The position numbers and the translations under genes were made by a program. DNA of 64,000 nt, taken from positions 3,504,501-3,568,500 of the forward strand of contig NZ_CP056030.1 of the NCBI RefSeq assembly GCF_013374995.1, given 5' to 3'. Shown here one piece after another: positions 35,430 through 44,885 of the stretch; within the stretch, counting starts at the first letter, position 1, and each line of letters opens with the position of its first letter. The notes beneath the pieces were generated by a model. That model did no database searches. It saw only the letters and a list, made by a program, of their open reading frames with translations, and was not told the origin of the DNA. This DNA comes from Pseudomonas eucalypticola (GTDB lineage: Bacteria; Pseudomonadota; Gammaproteobacteria; Pseudomonadales; Pseudomonadaceae).

Positions 35430-36221
35430 TTATGGCCGCTGCAACGCGCGCCAGCGACGCAGCCATTCCAGGCCTTCGCTGGTGTCGGCCTTGGGCCGGT
35501 ATTCGCAGCCTACCCAGCCGTCATAGCCCAGTCCGTCGATCAACTGAAGCAGGTAGGGGAAGTTCACTTCGCCCACGTCAGGCTCGTTGCGGTCCGGTAC
35601 CCCGGCGATCTGGATATGGCCGATGCCAGCCAGGTCACGGCGCAGCTTGACGGCCAGGTCGCCTTCGACGATCTGGCAGTGGTAGAAATCGAACTGCACC
35701 TTGAGGTTCGCCGCGCCCACTTCGCGGCAGATCGCGTGGGCCTGGTCCTGGCGGTTGAGGAAAAAGCCGGGCATATCACGGGTATTGATCGGCTCCAGCA
35801 GCACGGTGACCCCGGCCTTGGCCGCCTGGGCGGTGGCGAACGCCAGGTTTTCCAGGTACACCCCGTGGTGGCGGGCGCGGTCGGCTTCCGAAGGCAGCAA
35901 GCCAGCCATGACGTGCACCCGCGTGTTGCCCAGCACTGCGGCATAGTCCAGCGCGCGCTCGAAGCCGGCGCGGAACTCGGCCTCGCGGCCAGGCAAGCTG
36001 GCAGTGCCGCGCTCACCCTTGGCCCAGTCACCGGGCGGCGCGTTGAACAGCGCCTGTACCAGGCCGTTGTCATCCAGGCGCTGCTTCAGTTCGGCGGCGC
36101 TGTAGTCATAGGGGAACAGGTATTCCACGGCCTCGAACCCATCGGCGCTGGCGGCGGCGAAGCGGTCGAGGAAGTCATGTTGCGGGTACAGCATGCTGAG
36201 GTTGGCGGCAAAGCGAGGCAT
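35430..36221 (-). CDS. otnI: 2-oxo-tetronate isomerase (OtnI), hydroxypyruvate-isomerase family
   Basis: TIM-barrel isomerase of 263 aa starting at ATG 36221, with GGAG 5 nt upstream. In four-carbon acid-sugar catabolism OtnI interconverts 2-oxo- and 3-oxo-tetronate. Hyi-like features are [42 protein letters not shown] and [14 protein letters not shown], with metal-binding Glu, Asp and His in place. It is the last gene of the ltnD-otnK-otnC-gntP-otnI operon, 22 bp after gntP, and is followed by the repeat array. Confidence 0.9.
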   Translation of the reverse strand: MPRFAANLSMLYPQHDFLDRFAAASADGFEAVEYLFPYDYSAAELKQRLDDNGLVQALFNAPPGDWAKGERGTASLPGREAEFRAGFERALDYAAVLGNTRVHVMAGLLPSEADRARHHGVYLENLAFATAQAAKAGVTVLLEPINTRDMPGFFLNRQDQAHAICREVGAANLKVQFDFYHCQIVEGDLAVKLRRDLAGIGHIQIAGVPDRNEPDVGEVNFPYLLQLIDGLGYDGWVGCEYRPKADTSEGLEWLRRWRALQRP

Positions 36222-36243
36222 GTTAACTCCGGTATTCGACAGG

Positions 36244-37701
36244 TCAGACAAACGGCCACAGCAGCAGCGTCATGAAAAAGCCCAGGGTGCCCAGCACCGT
36301 TACCAGCACGGTCCAGGTGCGCAGGCCGTCGGCCACGTTCAGCCCGGCCAGCTTGGTGAACATCCAGTAGCCGGCGTCGTTGATGTGCGACATCGCCAGG
36401 CCGCCACCGCCCATGGCCAGGCACAGCAGGGCCAGATGGTTGGCGCTCAGGTTCAGGGTGGCGATCAACGGGCTGAGAATGCCGGCGGTGGTCACCAGCG
36501 CCACCGTGGTAGAGCCTTGCACAGCGCGCAACAGCAGCGTCAGGATGAAGCCCAGGGCCAACACCGGCAAGCCGGTATTGCGCAGCGCTTCGGACACTAC
36601 CGCACCAATACCGGTGTCCACCAGTACTTTGCCGAATACGCCCCCGGCGCCGGCGATCAAAATCACCATGGCCACGCCTGGCAAGGCCGAGCCGATCACA
36701 TCCGACACCTGGCTGCGGCTCCAGCCGCGGCGCGAGCCCAGCAACCAGGCACACAGCAGCGTGTCCAGCAGCAGCGCCACCAGGGGCGCGCCGAGCACGG
36801 TCATGACACTGCGCAGGCCCGACTCCAGCGGCAACAACGTCGTGGCCAGGGTGCCCATCAGAATCAGCAGAATCGGCAGCAGGATCAGGGCGATGATCAG
36901 GCCGAACCCGGGTGCCGGTGCAGCCGGCAGGCGCGCGGCCAGGCTGCTGGCGCTCTCCTCCAGGCCCAGGGTCTTGGCGTGCGCCGCCTCGCTGGTGTGG
37001 GTGTAGTCGCCCTTGGCCCAGGCCACCAGGTCGGCGTTGCTGACGTGCGGGCCATACACTTCGGCACGGATGTCATCGGTCATCGGGTACACCCGGCGCG
37101 TCATCCGTCCGGCGATGAAATAACCCAGCAGGCACAGCACGCCGACAATGGGCAAGCCAAACATCAGCACCCGGCCCAGGTCGGCCCCCAACTGCGCCGC
37201 GGCAGCCACGGCACCGGGGTGCGGGGGCAAAAACGCGTGCACCGACAGCAGCGCCGCGCACATGGGCAGGGCGAAGATCAGCAGCGGTTTGCGCGCCGCC
37301 CGGGCGACACCGTACGCCAGCGGCATGAGGATAATGACCCCCACCTCGAAAAACACCGGGATACCCACCATGAAACCCGCCACGGTCAGGGCCAGTGGCG
37401 TACGCCGGTTGCCGAACCGGGCAATCAGGGTCTTGGCCAAGGCTTCAGCCCCGCCCGACAGCTCGATGATCCGGCCGATCATGGCGCCTAACGCGATGAT
37501 GATGGCGATGTGGCCCAAGGTCTTGCCCATGCCGCCTTCGATGGTGGCGACCAGGTCCTGGGCTTTTACCCCGGCAACCAGGGCAACGACGATGCTCACC
37601 AGCATCAGCGCCACGAACGGCTGGAACTTGAACTTGAGCACCAGCAGCAACAGCACGGCAATGCCGGCACCCGCGATGGTCATCAGCAACAGAGGGCTCA
37701 T
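36244..37701 (-). CDS. GntP-family proton symporter for threonate/erythronate-type acids
   Basis: A 485-aa GntP/gluconate:H+ symporter family protein with about 12-14 helices. Typical segments are [36 protein letters not shown], and the C-terminal [18 protein letters not shown] with the [19 protein letters not shown] block. Position between otnC and otnI indicates it imports L-threonate or D-erythronate, not gluconate; this is context-based. Confidence 0.9.
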   Translation of the reverse strand: MSPLLLMTIAGAGIAVLLLLVLKFKFQPFVALMLVSIVVALVAGVKAQDLVATIEGGMGKTLGHIAIIIALGAMIGRIIELSGGAEALAKTLIARFGNRRTPLALTVAGFMVGIPVFFEVGVIILMPLAYGVARAARKPLLIFALPMCAALLSVHAFLPPHPGAVAAAAQLGADLGRVLMFGLPIVGVLCLLGYFIAGRMTRRVYPMTDDIRAEVYGPHVSNADLVAWAKGDYTHTSEAAHAKTLGLEESASSLAARLPAAPAPGFGLIIALILLPILLILMGTLATTLLPLESGLRSVMTVLGAPLVALLLDTLLCAWLLGSRRGWSRSQVSDVIGSALPGVAMVILIAGAGGVFGKVLVDTGIGAVVSEALRNTGLPVLALGFILTLLLRAVQGSTTVALVTTAGILSPLIATLNLSANHLALLCLAMGGGGLAMSHINDAGYWMFTKLAGLNVADGLRTWTVLVTVLGTLGFFMTLLLWPFV

Positions 37702-37791
37702 GGCCGGGCACTCCCATACGAACGGCAGAAGGAATCAGTCATTTTTCCGGTTTCCTGTTGTTATTGTTCGGGCAAGCGGTGGGCCGGCGCG

Positions 37792-38430
37792 CTACCAGCG
37801 CGCACCGAAGGTCACGCGCAATGCTTCAAGGGCCGCTGCGTCCAGTGCGTCGGGTTTGGGTTCGGTCATCAGCCACAGGCGGGCGGTCTCTTCCAGTTCT
37901 TCCAGGGCGTAGGCGGCCTTGGCCACCGACGCCTCCCAGATCACCGGCCCCAGGCGCTCGAGCATCACCCCGCGCACGCTGTTGGCCAGCAACGCCACCT
38001 GGTCGGCCACCAAGGGCGAGCCCGGCCGTTCGTAGGCGATCAACGGAATGGGCCCCACCTTCATCACTTGATAGGGGGTAATGGGGGGCAAGATACTGTC
38101 CGGGCGCCATACACCCGCCAAGGTCAATGCCACCAAATGCGTGGAATGGGTATGCACCACCCCGCCCACGCCCGGGTTGCGGTCGTAGACCTGGCGGTGC
38201 AGGGCCAGGGTCTTGGAGGGTTTGTCACCGGACACCCAGTCGCCCGCCAGGTTGACCTTGGCGATACGCGCCGGGTCCAGGCGGCCCAGGCAAGCGTCGG
38301 TGGGGGTGATCAGCCAGCCGTCGTCCAGGCGCGCGCTGATGTTGCCGGCGCTGCCCACCGTGTAGCCACGGCCGAACAGCAGCCGGCCGATGTCGCAGAT
38401 TTCCTCGCGCAGTGCGCTTTCCTGGCTCAT
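37792..38430 (-). CDS. otnC: 3-oxo-tetronate 4-phosphate decarboxylase (OtnC)
   Basis: Class II aldolase-family protein of 212 aa. OtnC decarboxylates 3-oxo-tetronate 4-phosphate to dihydroxyacetone phosphate. The zinc motif is VVHTHSTH; the N-terminal GYTVGSAGNISARL and ITPTDACLGRL segments are family-typical. Its ATG overlaps the otnK stop by 4 bp (coupled translation), and 90 bp separate it from gntP. Confidence 0.92.
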   Translation of the reverse strand: MSQESALREEICDIGRLLFGRGYTVGSAGNISARLDDGWLITPTDACLGRLDPARIAKVNLAGDWVSGDKPSKTLALHRQVYDRNPGVGGVVHTHSTHLVALTLAGVWRPDSILPPITPYQVMKVGPIPLIAYERPGSPLVADQVALLANSVRGVMLERLGPVIWEASVAKAAYALEELEETARLWLMTEPKPDALDAAALEALRVTFGARW

Positions 38431-39719
38431 GCCGCGCCCCCCGCCAGTTGCTTCAGCGCTTTGGTGAAGAAGTCGCGGCCGCCGAAGTTGCCCGACTTGA
38501 GCGCCAGGGCCAGGGGCTCACCCTGGCTGCTGACGGTGGCGGGCACACCGGGGTCGATCTGCGCGCCGATCTGCAGCAGTTGCACGCCCAGGGCCTGGAC
38601 CACGGCGCCGGAGGTTTCGCCGCCGGCCACCACGAAGCGGCGTACGCCCGCTTGCAGCAGGCCCTTGGCGATGTCACCCAATGCGTTTTCCACCAGGCTG
38701 CCGGCGCGCTCCACGCCCAACTGGGCCTGCACGGCCTTGACCTCGTCCGGCGAGCTGGTGGCGTAGATCAACACGGTTTGCCCGGCGTCACGGGCAAAGG
38801 CCAGGGCCTGCTCGACCACCGCCTCGCCAGCGGCCAGCGCCAGCGGGTCAATGCGCAAGGCCGGGCGCCCGGCTTCGAGCCAGGCAGCCACCTGGCCGTT
38901 AGTGGCCGCCGAGGCACTGCCGGCCAGCACCACGTCGCCGCCGCTGACAGTGGGCAGTTGCGCGGCGTCGCTGTCGCGCAGTTTGCCGGCGCGCCGGAAG
39001 TTCTCCGGCAAGCCCAGCGCCAGGCCCGAACCACCGGTCAACAGCGGCAGGTCGGCGCAGGCGGCCCCCAAGGTGTACAGATCAGCGTCCGACACGGCAT
39101 CGGCGATGGCCATGCCGATACCCTCGGCGCGCAGTTGCGCGATACGCTGGCGCACCGTTTCCACGCCCTGGGCCACGGTGTCATAGCGCAGCAAGCCGAC
39201 CTTGAGGGCGGTCTGTTCCTGCAGCACGCGCACCAGGTTGGCGTCGCCCATGGGCGTCAGGGGATGGTGCTGCATGCCCGATTCGTTCAGCAACTGGTCC
39301 TGGACGAACAGGTGGCCACGGAAAATCGTCCGGCCGTTTTCCGGGAACGCCGGGCAGGCCAGGGTGAAATCGCTGCCCAGTCGCGCCAGCAACGCTTCGC
39401 TGACCTGGCCGATATTGCCGGCGGCGGTAGAGTCGAAGGTAGAGCAGTACTTGAAGAAGATCTGCTCGCAGCCCCGCGCGCGCAACCATTCCAGGGCAGC
39501 CAGGGACTCTTGCACCGCGTCGGCGACCGGTACGGTGCGGGACTTGAGGGCAATGACGATGGCATCGGCGTCCAGGCCTGCGGCCAGGCGCTCATCGGGA
39601 ATGCCGATGCTCTGCACCGTGCGCATGCCGCCGCGAACCAGCATGTTGGCCAGATCCGTGGCGCCGGTGAAATCGTCGGCGATGCAGCCCAGCAATGGGC
39701 GGTTCGGCGTTTGGCTCAT
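38427..39719 (-). CDS. otnK: 3-oxo-tetronate kinase (OtnK), DUF1537 family
   Basis: A 430-aa four-carbon acid sugar kinase with the two-part DUF1537 layout: N-terminal substrate domain (LLGCIADDFTGATDLANMLV) and C-terminal nucleotide domain (VVAGGETSGAVVQALG, PGVPATVSSQGEPLALALKS). It phosphorylates the 3-oxo-tetronate made by LtnD (after isomerisation by OtnI). It lies 7 bp after ltnD and overlaps otnC by 4 bp. Confidence 0.93.
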   Translation of the reverse strand: MSQTPNRPLLGCIADDFTGATDLANMLVRGGMRTVQSIGIPDERLAAGLDADAIVIALKSRTVPVADAVQESLAALEWLRARGCEQIFFKYCSTFDSTAAGNIGQVSEALLARLGSDFTLACPAFPENGRTIFRGHLFVQDQLLNESGMQHHPLTPMGDANLVRVLQEQTALKVGLLRYDTVAQGVETVRQRIAQLRAEGIGMAIADAVSDADLYTLGAACADLPLLTGGSGLALGLPENFRRAGKLRDSDAAQLPTVSGGDVVLAGSASAATNGQVAAWLEAGRPALRIDPLALAAGEAVVEQALAFARDAGQTVLIYATSSPDEVKAVQAQLGVERAGSLVENALGDIAKGLLQAGVRRFVVAGGETSGAVVQALGVQLLQIGAQIDPGVPATVSSQGEPLALALKSGNFGGRDFFTKALKQLAGGAA

Positions 39720-39726
39720 GGTCGGC

Positions 39727-40632
39727 TTACTCCTGCTCGGGCTTGGCCGTGGGCAGTTCGATGCCCGGGAAGATCTTGATCACGGCCGAGTCGTCCTCGC
39801 GGCCGAAGCCGGCGCTGGAAGCCTGCATGAACATCTGGTGGGCAGTGGCCGACAGCGGCAGCGGGAATTTGCTGGCACGGGCGGTATCCAGCACCAGGCC
39901 CAGGTCCTTGACGAAGATGTCCACCGCCGACAGGGGCGTGTAGTCGGCCTTGAGAATGTGCGGCACGCGGTTTTCGAACATCCAGGAGTTGCCGGCGCTG
40001 TGGGTGATGACTTCGTACAGGGCATCGGCATCGACGCCTTCGCGCAAGCCCAGGGCCATGGCTTCGGCGCTGGCAGCGATGTGCACACCGGCCAGCAGCT
40101 GGTTGATGATCTTGACCTTGGAGCCCAGGCCATGGACATCGCCCAGGCGGTAGACCTTGCCCGCCATGCCCGCCAGCACGGCTTCAGCCTTGGCGTAGGA
40201 CTCGGCGGGGCCAGAGGTCATCATGGTCATTTCGCCCGCGGCGGCCTTGGCCGCGCCACCGGAGATCGGCGCGTCGAGGTACAGCAGGTGCTGGGCGGCC
40301 AGGCGCTCGCCCAGTTCCACCGCGAAGGTCGGGGCCACGGTGGCGCAGCCGATCACCAGGCTGCCAGGACGCAGTGCGGCGACCGCGCCGTCATCGCCGA
40401 ACAGCACGGTTTCGGTCTGCTCGGCGCTCACCACCACCGTGATGATCACGTCACACGCCGCGGCCATCGCCGCCGGGGTGGCGCAGGCAACCCCACCTTC
40501 GCTGGCGAATTGTTCGGTGACGGCGGCACGCACGTCACAGGCGTGTACCTTGAAACCGGCACGCAGCAGCGACCGGGCAATGCCCAGCCCCATGGCGCCA
40601 AGGCCGATGACACCGACGTTGTTGTTATTCAT
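39727..40632 (-). CDS. ltnD: L-threonate dehydrogenase (LtnD), beta-hydroxyacid dehydrogenase family
   Basis: A 301-aa NAD-dependent dehydrogenase of the beta-hydroxyacid family that oxidises L-threonate to 2-oxo-tetronate. The Rossmann motif is GVIGLGAMGLGIARSLLRAG, the substrate motif DAPISGGAAKAAAGEMTMM, and the catalytic lysine lies in GSKVKIINQLLAG. It is the first gene of the catabolic operon; an operator-like pair sits in its 178-bp upstream region, next to the DeoR gene. Confidence 0.93.
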   Translation of the reverse strand: MNNNNVGVIGLGAMGLGIARSLLRAGFKVHACDVRAAVTEQFASEGGVACATPAAMAAACDVIITVVVSAEQTETVLFGDDGAVAALRPGSLVIGCATVAPTFAVELGERLAAQHLLYLDAPISGGAAKAAAGEMTMMTSGPAESYAKAEAVLAGMAGKVYRLGDVHGLGSKVKIINQLLAGVHIAASAEAMALGLREGVDADALYEVITHSAGNSWMFENRVPHILKADYTPLSAVDIFVKDLGLVLDTARASKFPLPLSATAHQMFMQASSAGFGREDDSAVIKIFPGIELPTAKPEQE

Positions 40633-40704
40633 GGCAGTACTCCTGGGGTGAATGCGATGTCCCGATCATGCGCCGATGATCGGATGTTGTTAAGCGATTT
40701 CGCC

Positions 40705-40789
40705 ATTTAACATTTTTTAACACGCACTTTGCAACAGGCACGACGAATCCTGCGCAATACCGCGCACGCGATGTTAAAAAACGTTAAAT
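40705..40789. promoter_or_regulatory. Paired inverted operator sites before ltnD
   Basis: ATTTAACATTTTTTAAC (40705-40721) and GTTAAAAAACGTTAAAT (40773-40789) are reverse complements with one mismatch in 17, about 68 bp apart. Each contains a GTTAAA/TTTAAC inner dyad. A further GTTAAGCGATT lies at 40689. They sit directly upstream of ltnD and next to the DeoR-family gene. The paired layout suggests looping repression, as known for DeoR-type regulators. Confidence 0.65.
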
Positions 40790-40810
40790 CCCCCGCGGCG
40801 TAGCCATGCT

Positions 40811-41611
40811 TCAAGCCAGCAGCAGGTCTACCCCCAGTTTGCGCACGCTCTCCACTGCCCCGGGCGCCAGGGCGGCGTCGCTGATGATGGTGTCGAACTG
40901 CTCAAGGCCGGCAATCTTGTACATACCGAAGCTGCCGTATTTGGAACTGCTGGCCACCAGTACCGACTGTGCAGCCGAATGGAGGGCGGCCTGTTTCACT
41001 TCCACCTTCAAGGCCGACGGTGTGGTCAGGCCACGCTGCAGGTCCCAGGCGCTAGTGGAAATGAAAGCGATGTCGGTGGCCAACTGGCGCAGGGTGGCCG
41101 CGGCCAGGCCGCCGACGCAGGAGCGGTTGGGGTGGTCCAGCAGGCCGCCGGTGTGGATCACGTCGATATGACGGGCCGCTTCAAGGGCGTGCACGATACC
41201 GAAGTCGTTGGTGACCACGGTCATGCCCGACAAGGCGATGATGTGCGGGACAATTTCCAGGGTGCTGGTACCGGCGTCCAGGTACAGGGTCATGTCCGCC
41301 TTGAGCAGGCCTGCAGCCAGGCGCGCCATGCCCTGCTTCTGCGGCAGTTCGAGCACGGCCTTGGACTCATGGCTGGGCTCGCTGTGCACCTGGCTGGCAA
41401 TGCGTACCCCCCCGGTCACCGAGTAGGCACGGCCTTCCTGTTCGAGCAAGGCGATGTCACGGCGTACGGTCATGTGCGAGCAGTCGAACATCTCCATCAA
41501 CTGGTGCACGCTGAGCACCTGGTGCTTGCGCAACTGACGCAGCATCAGCTCGCGGCGCTGTTCGGGGATCATCGGCGCGCCGGTGCTGGGCGTGGGGGAC
41601 TCGGTAGGCAT
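40811..41611 (-). CDS. DeoR-family regulator of the threonate/erythronate operon
   Basis: A 266-aa DeoR/GlpR-type repressor from ATG 41611, with GGAG 5 nt upstream. The HTH is at about residues 30-65 (VHQLMEMFDCSHMTVRRDIA), followed by the sugar-phosphate-isomerase-like sensor domain (DAGTSTLEIVPHIIA, the T-N-D-F switch region, VASSSKYGSFGMYKIAGL). It lies just upstream of ltnD on the same strand. It probably responds to a phosphorylated intermediate of the pathway. Confidence 0.88.
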   Translation of the reverse strand: MPTESPTPSTGAPMIPEQRRELMLRQLRKHQVLSVHQLMEMFDCSHMTVRRDIALLEQEGRAYSVTGGVRIASQVHSEPSHESKAVLELPQKQGMARLAAGLLKADMTLYLDAGTSTLEIVPHIIALSGMTVVTNDFGIVHALEAARHIDVIHTGGLLDHPNRSCVGGLAAATLRQLATDIAFISTSAWDLQRGLTTPSALKVEVKQAALHSAAQSVLVASSSKYGSFGMYKIAGLEQFDTIISDAALAPGAVESVRKLGVDLLLA

Positions 41612-41923
41612 CGCAGCTCCAGGACGGGTACAGGACAGGCTGGCGTCATGATACTGATCCTGCCCGGCGGCTTCGACAAGAATATCGCCCGCCCGGGCAG
41701 GCAATGGCTGAGTTTGATTCGATCTTCCCCCCAGGCCGATTGCCCGCGCACTGACATGATCGAAGTCAAGGCAGGATGAATACAGCCCCACGACCTTCGC
41801 CTACTACTTCCCCCACCCTATCGATCGGTTATACTGGGCGACGCTTTCCTCGCCCTGATTTCGCCTTTTCCTACTTTATTGTGGCCAGGCTTCCGGTATT
41901 CGGTCCCCTCTAAACGATCCGTC
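41612..41923. other. Intergenic region, divergent deoR-type gene and lpxO
   Basis: No gene is seen. A 9-bp perfect hairpin, CCTGCCCGG/CCGGGCAGG (41659-41667 and 41693-41701), lies upstream of the DeoR gene. A -10-like TATACT occurs at 41830-41835 and could drive lpxO, although no clear -35 is spaced to it. Confidence 0.4.
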
Positions 41924-42823
41924 ATGAAATATATAATCCTTGCCCTGTTCATATGTTCCATTGTCTTCATTCATTTTCGCGGACGTGTGCGCCATAAGTT
42001 CACCCGCCAGTTGAGTGACCATTCCAGTTTCCTGGCCCCGATCAACGCGTTCCTCTACGTGTTCTCGCGCCTGCCGGCGCGCCCGTACCTGGATGTACGC
42101 GAGTTTCCCGACCTGAGCCCGCTGCAGGCGCATTGGGAGGAAATCCGCGAAGAAGGCGTGCGCCTGATGGAAATGGGCGAGATCAAGAAGTCTGCCGGCC
42201 ACGACGACGTCGGCTTCAACTCCTTCTTCAAGACTGGCTGGAAGCGCTTCTACCTCAAGTGGTACGGCGACAGTCACCCTTCGGCCAGCGCCCTGTGCCC
42301 GCGGACCACCGAGCTGCTGGCCGGCATCGGCTCGGTCAAGGCGGCGATGTTCGCCGCCCTGCCCCCCGGCTCGCGGCTGGTGCGCCACCGCGACCCCTAC
42401 GCCGGTTCGTACCGTTACCACCTGGGCCTGCAAACCCCCAACGACCCGGGCTGCTACATCAATGTGGACGGTGAAAACTACCACTGGCGCGACGGCGAAC
42501 CGGTGATGTTCGATGAAACGTACATCCACTACGCCGAAAACACCACCGAGCACAACCGCATCATTTTGTTCTGCGACATCGAGCGGCCGCTTAAATATCG
42601 CTGGGCTAGCGCCTTCAATCGCTGGTTCAGCTACAAGGTCATGGCCGCTGCGGCGGCGCCGAACAACGAGGGCGACAAGACCGGGGGTATCAACCGACTG
42701 TTCAGCCGCCTCTATACCATTCGCGAACGCGGCAAGGCTTTGAAGAAACGCAACCGCACTCGTTATTACGCCGAACAATGGGCCGTCGTGGCGGTATTTG
42801 TCTTGCTCTTCATCTATCTTTAA
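41924..42823 (+). CDS. lpxO: LpxO-type lipid A hydroxylase (aspartyl/asparaginyl beta-hydroxylase family)
   Basis: Fe(II)/2-oxoglutarate dioxygenase of 299 aa that adds a 2-hydroxyl to a lipid A acyl chain. The ATG at 41924 gives the standard membrane-anchor start (KYIILALFICSIVFIHF), and a second helix ends the protein (VVAVFVLLFIYL), as in Pseudomonas LpxO. Iron ligands are in LVRHRDPYAG (H-x-D) and the later His of IHYAENTTEHNR; an Arg follows in the same block for 2-oxoglutarate. It is a single gene. Confidence 0.9.
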   Translation: MKYIILALFICSIVFIHFRGRVRHKFTRQLSDHSSFLAPINAFLYVFSRLPARPYLDVREFPDLSPLQAHWEEIREEGVRLMEMGEIKKSAGHDDVGFNSFFKTGWKRFYLKWYGDSHPSASALCPRTTELLAGIGSVKAAMFAALPPGSRLVRHRDPYAGSYRYHLGLQTPNDPGCYINVDGENYHWRDGEPVMFDETYIHYAENTTEHNRIILFCDIERPLKYRWASAFNRWFSYKVMAAAAAPNNEGDKTGGINRLFSRLYTIRERGKALKKRNRTRYYAEQWAVVAVFVLLFIYL

Positions 42824-42897
42824 TTGCAACTAACGCAACAGTCTTTTCCCCATGACGGTTTAATAACATCAACGGGAATGACGTGAACTGGCTTTCC

Positions 42898-44115
42898 TCA
42901 AGTTGCAGGCTGAAGTTGGCGGCTGTCGGCACGGCGGGCCGCCATGCCCAGGCAGAAGCCGGTCAGGCCCAGCAACGCCGCGGCACTGAGCACTGCCGCC
43001 GCGGCGAACGCCGGGTCTTGGCCAAAGCCCACGGCCCAGGTGCATAGGGCGCCCACGGCCATCTGCCCGAACCCGTACAACCCGGCTGCCGAGCCCACCA
43101 GGTGCGCGTCCACGCTCAACGCGCGGCTCAAGGCCGCCGGGCTGGCCAAGCCCGCCCCCAGCGCGAACAGGCTGACCAGGCCGACGATCCAGGCCACCGA
43201 GCCCCACCCCGCCGTGACCACGGCCAGCAGGCACAGGGCGCTGAGGATGCTCAGCCAGGCCCCTGCCAACAACAGACGGTCCGCCGACACCGTGCGAATC
43301 AACCGCCGCGTCAATGCATTGCCTACCGACATGCCGATGATGAGCATGCCCAGGTATAACCCGACCTCGCTCAAGGGCCGGTGCAGTTCAGTACCGATGA
43401 TGAAAGGCGCGGCGGCGATGAAGGCGTAGATGGCGGTGGTCATGCAGCCGCCGCCCACGGCGAAGCCCAGGAACACCGGCGAGCGCAGCAACAGCCCATA
43501 GTCACGGGCCAGGGCGCGCAGGCTGACCTGGCCGCTGGGGGTGGAGGTCTCCGGCAACAAGCGCCAGGTGCACAGCAGGGTGATCGCGCCCAAACTGGCC
43601 AATACCCAGAAGATCGCCCGCCAGCCCAGGTGTTCGCTGATCAGCGAGCCGATCAGGGGCGCAAAGCCGGGGCCCACCATCATCATCAGGTTGAGCAGCG
43701 CCAGGTCGCGCACGGCGTCTTCCAGCCCAGCGCGATCGCGAGCGATGGCCCGGCCGAGCGCCAGGCCGGCACAACCGCCCAATGCCTGCACCAGCCGTGC
43801 CAGCACCAGGGTATGAACGTCACCGGCAAACGCGGCGCACAACCCCGCCACCGTGTACAACGCCAGGCCCACCAGCAGCAGAGGCCGGCGGCCCAGGCCA
43901 TCGGAGAGCGGCCCATAGGCCAACTGCCCGAACGCCAGGCCCAGGATGTACACACTGATGGTGCGCTGCATCGCGGCGCTGCCGACCCCCAACGCCTGGG
44001 CAGCGGCCGGCAGCGCCGGAACGAACATGTGCATGGCCAAGGTGCCGCTGATGGTGATCAGCACCAACAGCCAGAGGGGTGCACGCGGCTTGGCGGTGGA
44101 CAACGAAACGGGCAT
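42898..44115 (-). CDS. MFS drug-resistance transporter, Bcr/CflA type
   Basis: A 405-aa, 12-helix exporter of the Bcr/CflA group. Typical parts are the helix-1 segment TLAMHMFVPALPAAAQALG, motif A as YGPLSDGLGRRPLLLVGL and the motif C region GPGFAPLIGSLISEHLGWR. The substrate is unknown. The ribosome binding site is weak. A perfect GTAGGCCTAC palindrome lies 19 bp upstream of its ATG (44135-44144) and may bind a repressor not encoded nearby. Confidence 0.85.
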   Translation of the reverse strand: MPVSLSTAKPRAPLWLLVLITISGTLAMHMFVPALPAAAQALGVGSAAMQRTISVYILGLAFGQLAYGPLSDGLGRRPLLLVGLALYTVAGLCAAFAGDVHTLVLARLVQALGGCAGLALGRAIARDRAGLEDAVRDLALLNLMMMVGPGFAPLIGSLISEHLGWRAIFWVLASLGAITLLCTWRLLPETSTPSGQVSLRALARDYGLLLRSPVFLGFAVGGGCMTTAIYAFIAAAPFIIGTELHRPLSEVGLYLGMLIIGMSVGNALTRRLIRTVSADRLLLAGAWLSILSALCLLAVVTAGWGSVAWIVGLVSLFALGAGLASPAALSRALSVDAHLVGSAAGLYGFGQMAVGALCTWAVGFGQDPAFAAAAVLSAAALLGLTGFCLGMAARRADSRQLQPAT

Positions 44116-44134
44116 ATAGATAGCAGCCTAACAA

Positions 44135-44144
44135 GTAGGCCTAC
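44135..44144. promoter_or_regulatory. GTAGGCCTAC palindrome before MFS gene
   Basis: Perfect 10-bp palindrome 19 bp upstream of the MFS start and just after the stop of the small TM gene; flanking bases (ACAA...ACAA) are not symmetric. Such a short palindrome can arise by chance. Confidence 0.3.
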
Positions 44145-44146
44145 AA

Positions 44147-44287
44147 CTATAGGGACCCGCCCTCCTCTTTGTCTACGTGTGCGCGTCGCTTGTCCTCGCC
44201 GTCGCGCAACAGGTCGTACAGCACGGTAGCCGGGCCCAGTATCGCAATCACGACCAGCGCGATCAGGCCTATAGTCGAATGGTTCAT
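44147..44287 (-). CDS. 46-aa single-helix membrane protein
   Basis: A short gene from ATG 44287 with AGGG about 8 nt upstream. The product starts MNHSTIGLIALVVIAILGPA (one helix) and ends in a charged, Lys/Glu/Asp-rich tail (GEDKRRAHVDKEEGG), a positive-inside arrangement. It has no recognisable family. It lies between the MFS and DUF2790 genes on the same strand. The larger frame that contains it has no better start. Confidence 0.55.
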   Translation of the reverse strand: MNHSTIGLIALVVIAILGPATVLYDLLRDGEDKRRAHVDKEEGGSL

Positions 44288-44399
44288 GGTCAATCCCTGC
44301 CAGGCTGGGTGATATCGCAAGAATCCTCCCAAGGGCGTTGGCCTGGCAACCGCTTTTACCGAGTCTTTACGCCCATTCGCCGGGTCGTTCAGCTGGGGT

Positions 44400-44657
44400 T
44401 CACTCGCCCAGGTTGCAGACCTCGGCCATGCGGCGGTAATCCAGTACATGCTCCTGGTGCTGCGAATCGAGGTACGTCATGTGCGCACCCACCACTTTGC
44501 AGGTCTGGGAAGCGTCGGCGTTGTCGGCCAGTACTTTCTGGATGTCCAGGTGCTGGCCATAGTGGTAGCTGTCATGGATAGTATCGGCCTGGGCGACGAC
44601 GGCCCCGGTGCTGGCCAGGGCGAAGACGGCGATGGCGCTGATGGTGTTGATGTTCAT
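44400..44657 (-). CDS. DUF2790 secreted small protein (second copy)
   Basis: An 85-aa protein from ATG 44657, with GAGGG 7 nt upstream. The signal peptide ends VVAQA-DT. The mature part shares YGQHLDIQKVLADNADASQT and two Cys (QTCKVV, AEVCNLG) with the DUF2790 protein at 17095. It is divergent from a two-component regulator gene, so it may be a target of that system; Pseudomonas DUF2790 proteins have no established role. Confidence 0.8.
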   Translation of the reverse strand: MNINTISAIAVFALASTGAVVAQADTIHDSYHYGQHLDIQKVLADNADASQTCKVVGAHMTYLDSQHQEHVLDYRRMAEVCNLGE

Positions 44658-44770
44658 GGTGATGCCCTCAAGCAATTCAATCATCGAAGTGGCCGCTGCA
44701 ACTGCGTGGCCGTGACGCTATTGAATGCCGGGCGGGTATCTCCAATGTGTCACCCCGAGGCCTGAAAACG

Positions 44771-44812
44771 GTGGTTTTGCACCACTGTGTATCTGGGGCG
44801 CCGCAGATACAC
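44771..44812. promoter_or_regulatory. Two dyads in the DUF2790/response-regulator gap
   Basis: GTGGT/ACCAC at 44771-44785, and a perfect 9-bp dyad GTGTATCTG/CAGATACAC (44787-44795 and 44804-44812) with an 8-nt centre. They lie about 75-115 bp upstream of the response-regulator ATG in a 228-bp divergent gap. The second is a strong operator candidate, possibly for the regulator itself. Confidence 0.5.
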
Positions 44813-44885
44813 TGCAATACAAAGCGAGACGGGCAAACCTTCACCCGCTGGGTAGAATGCCTGCAACCGCCAGAGAGGAGCTGTC

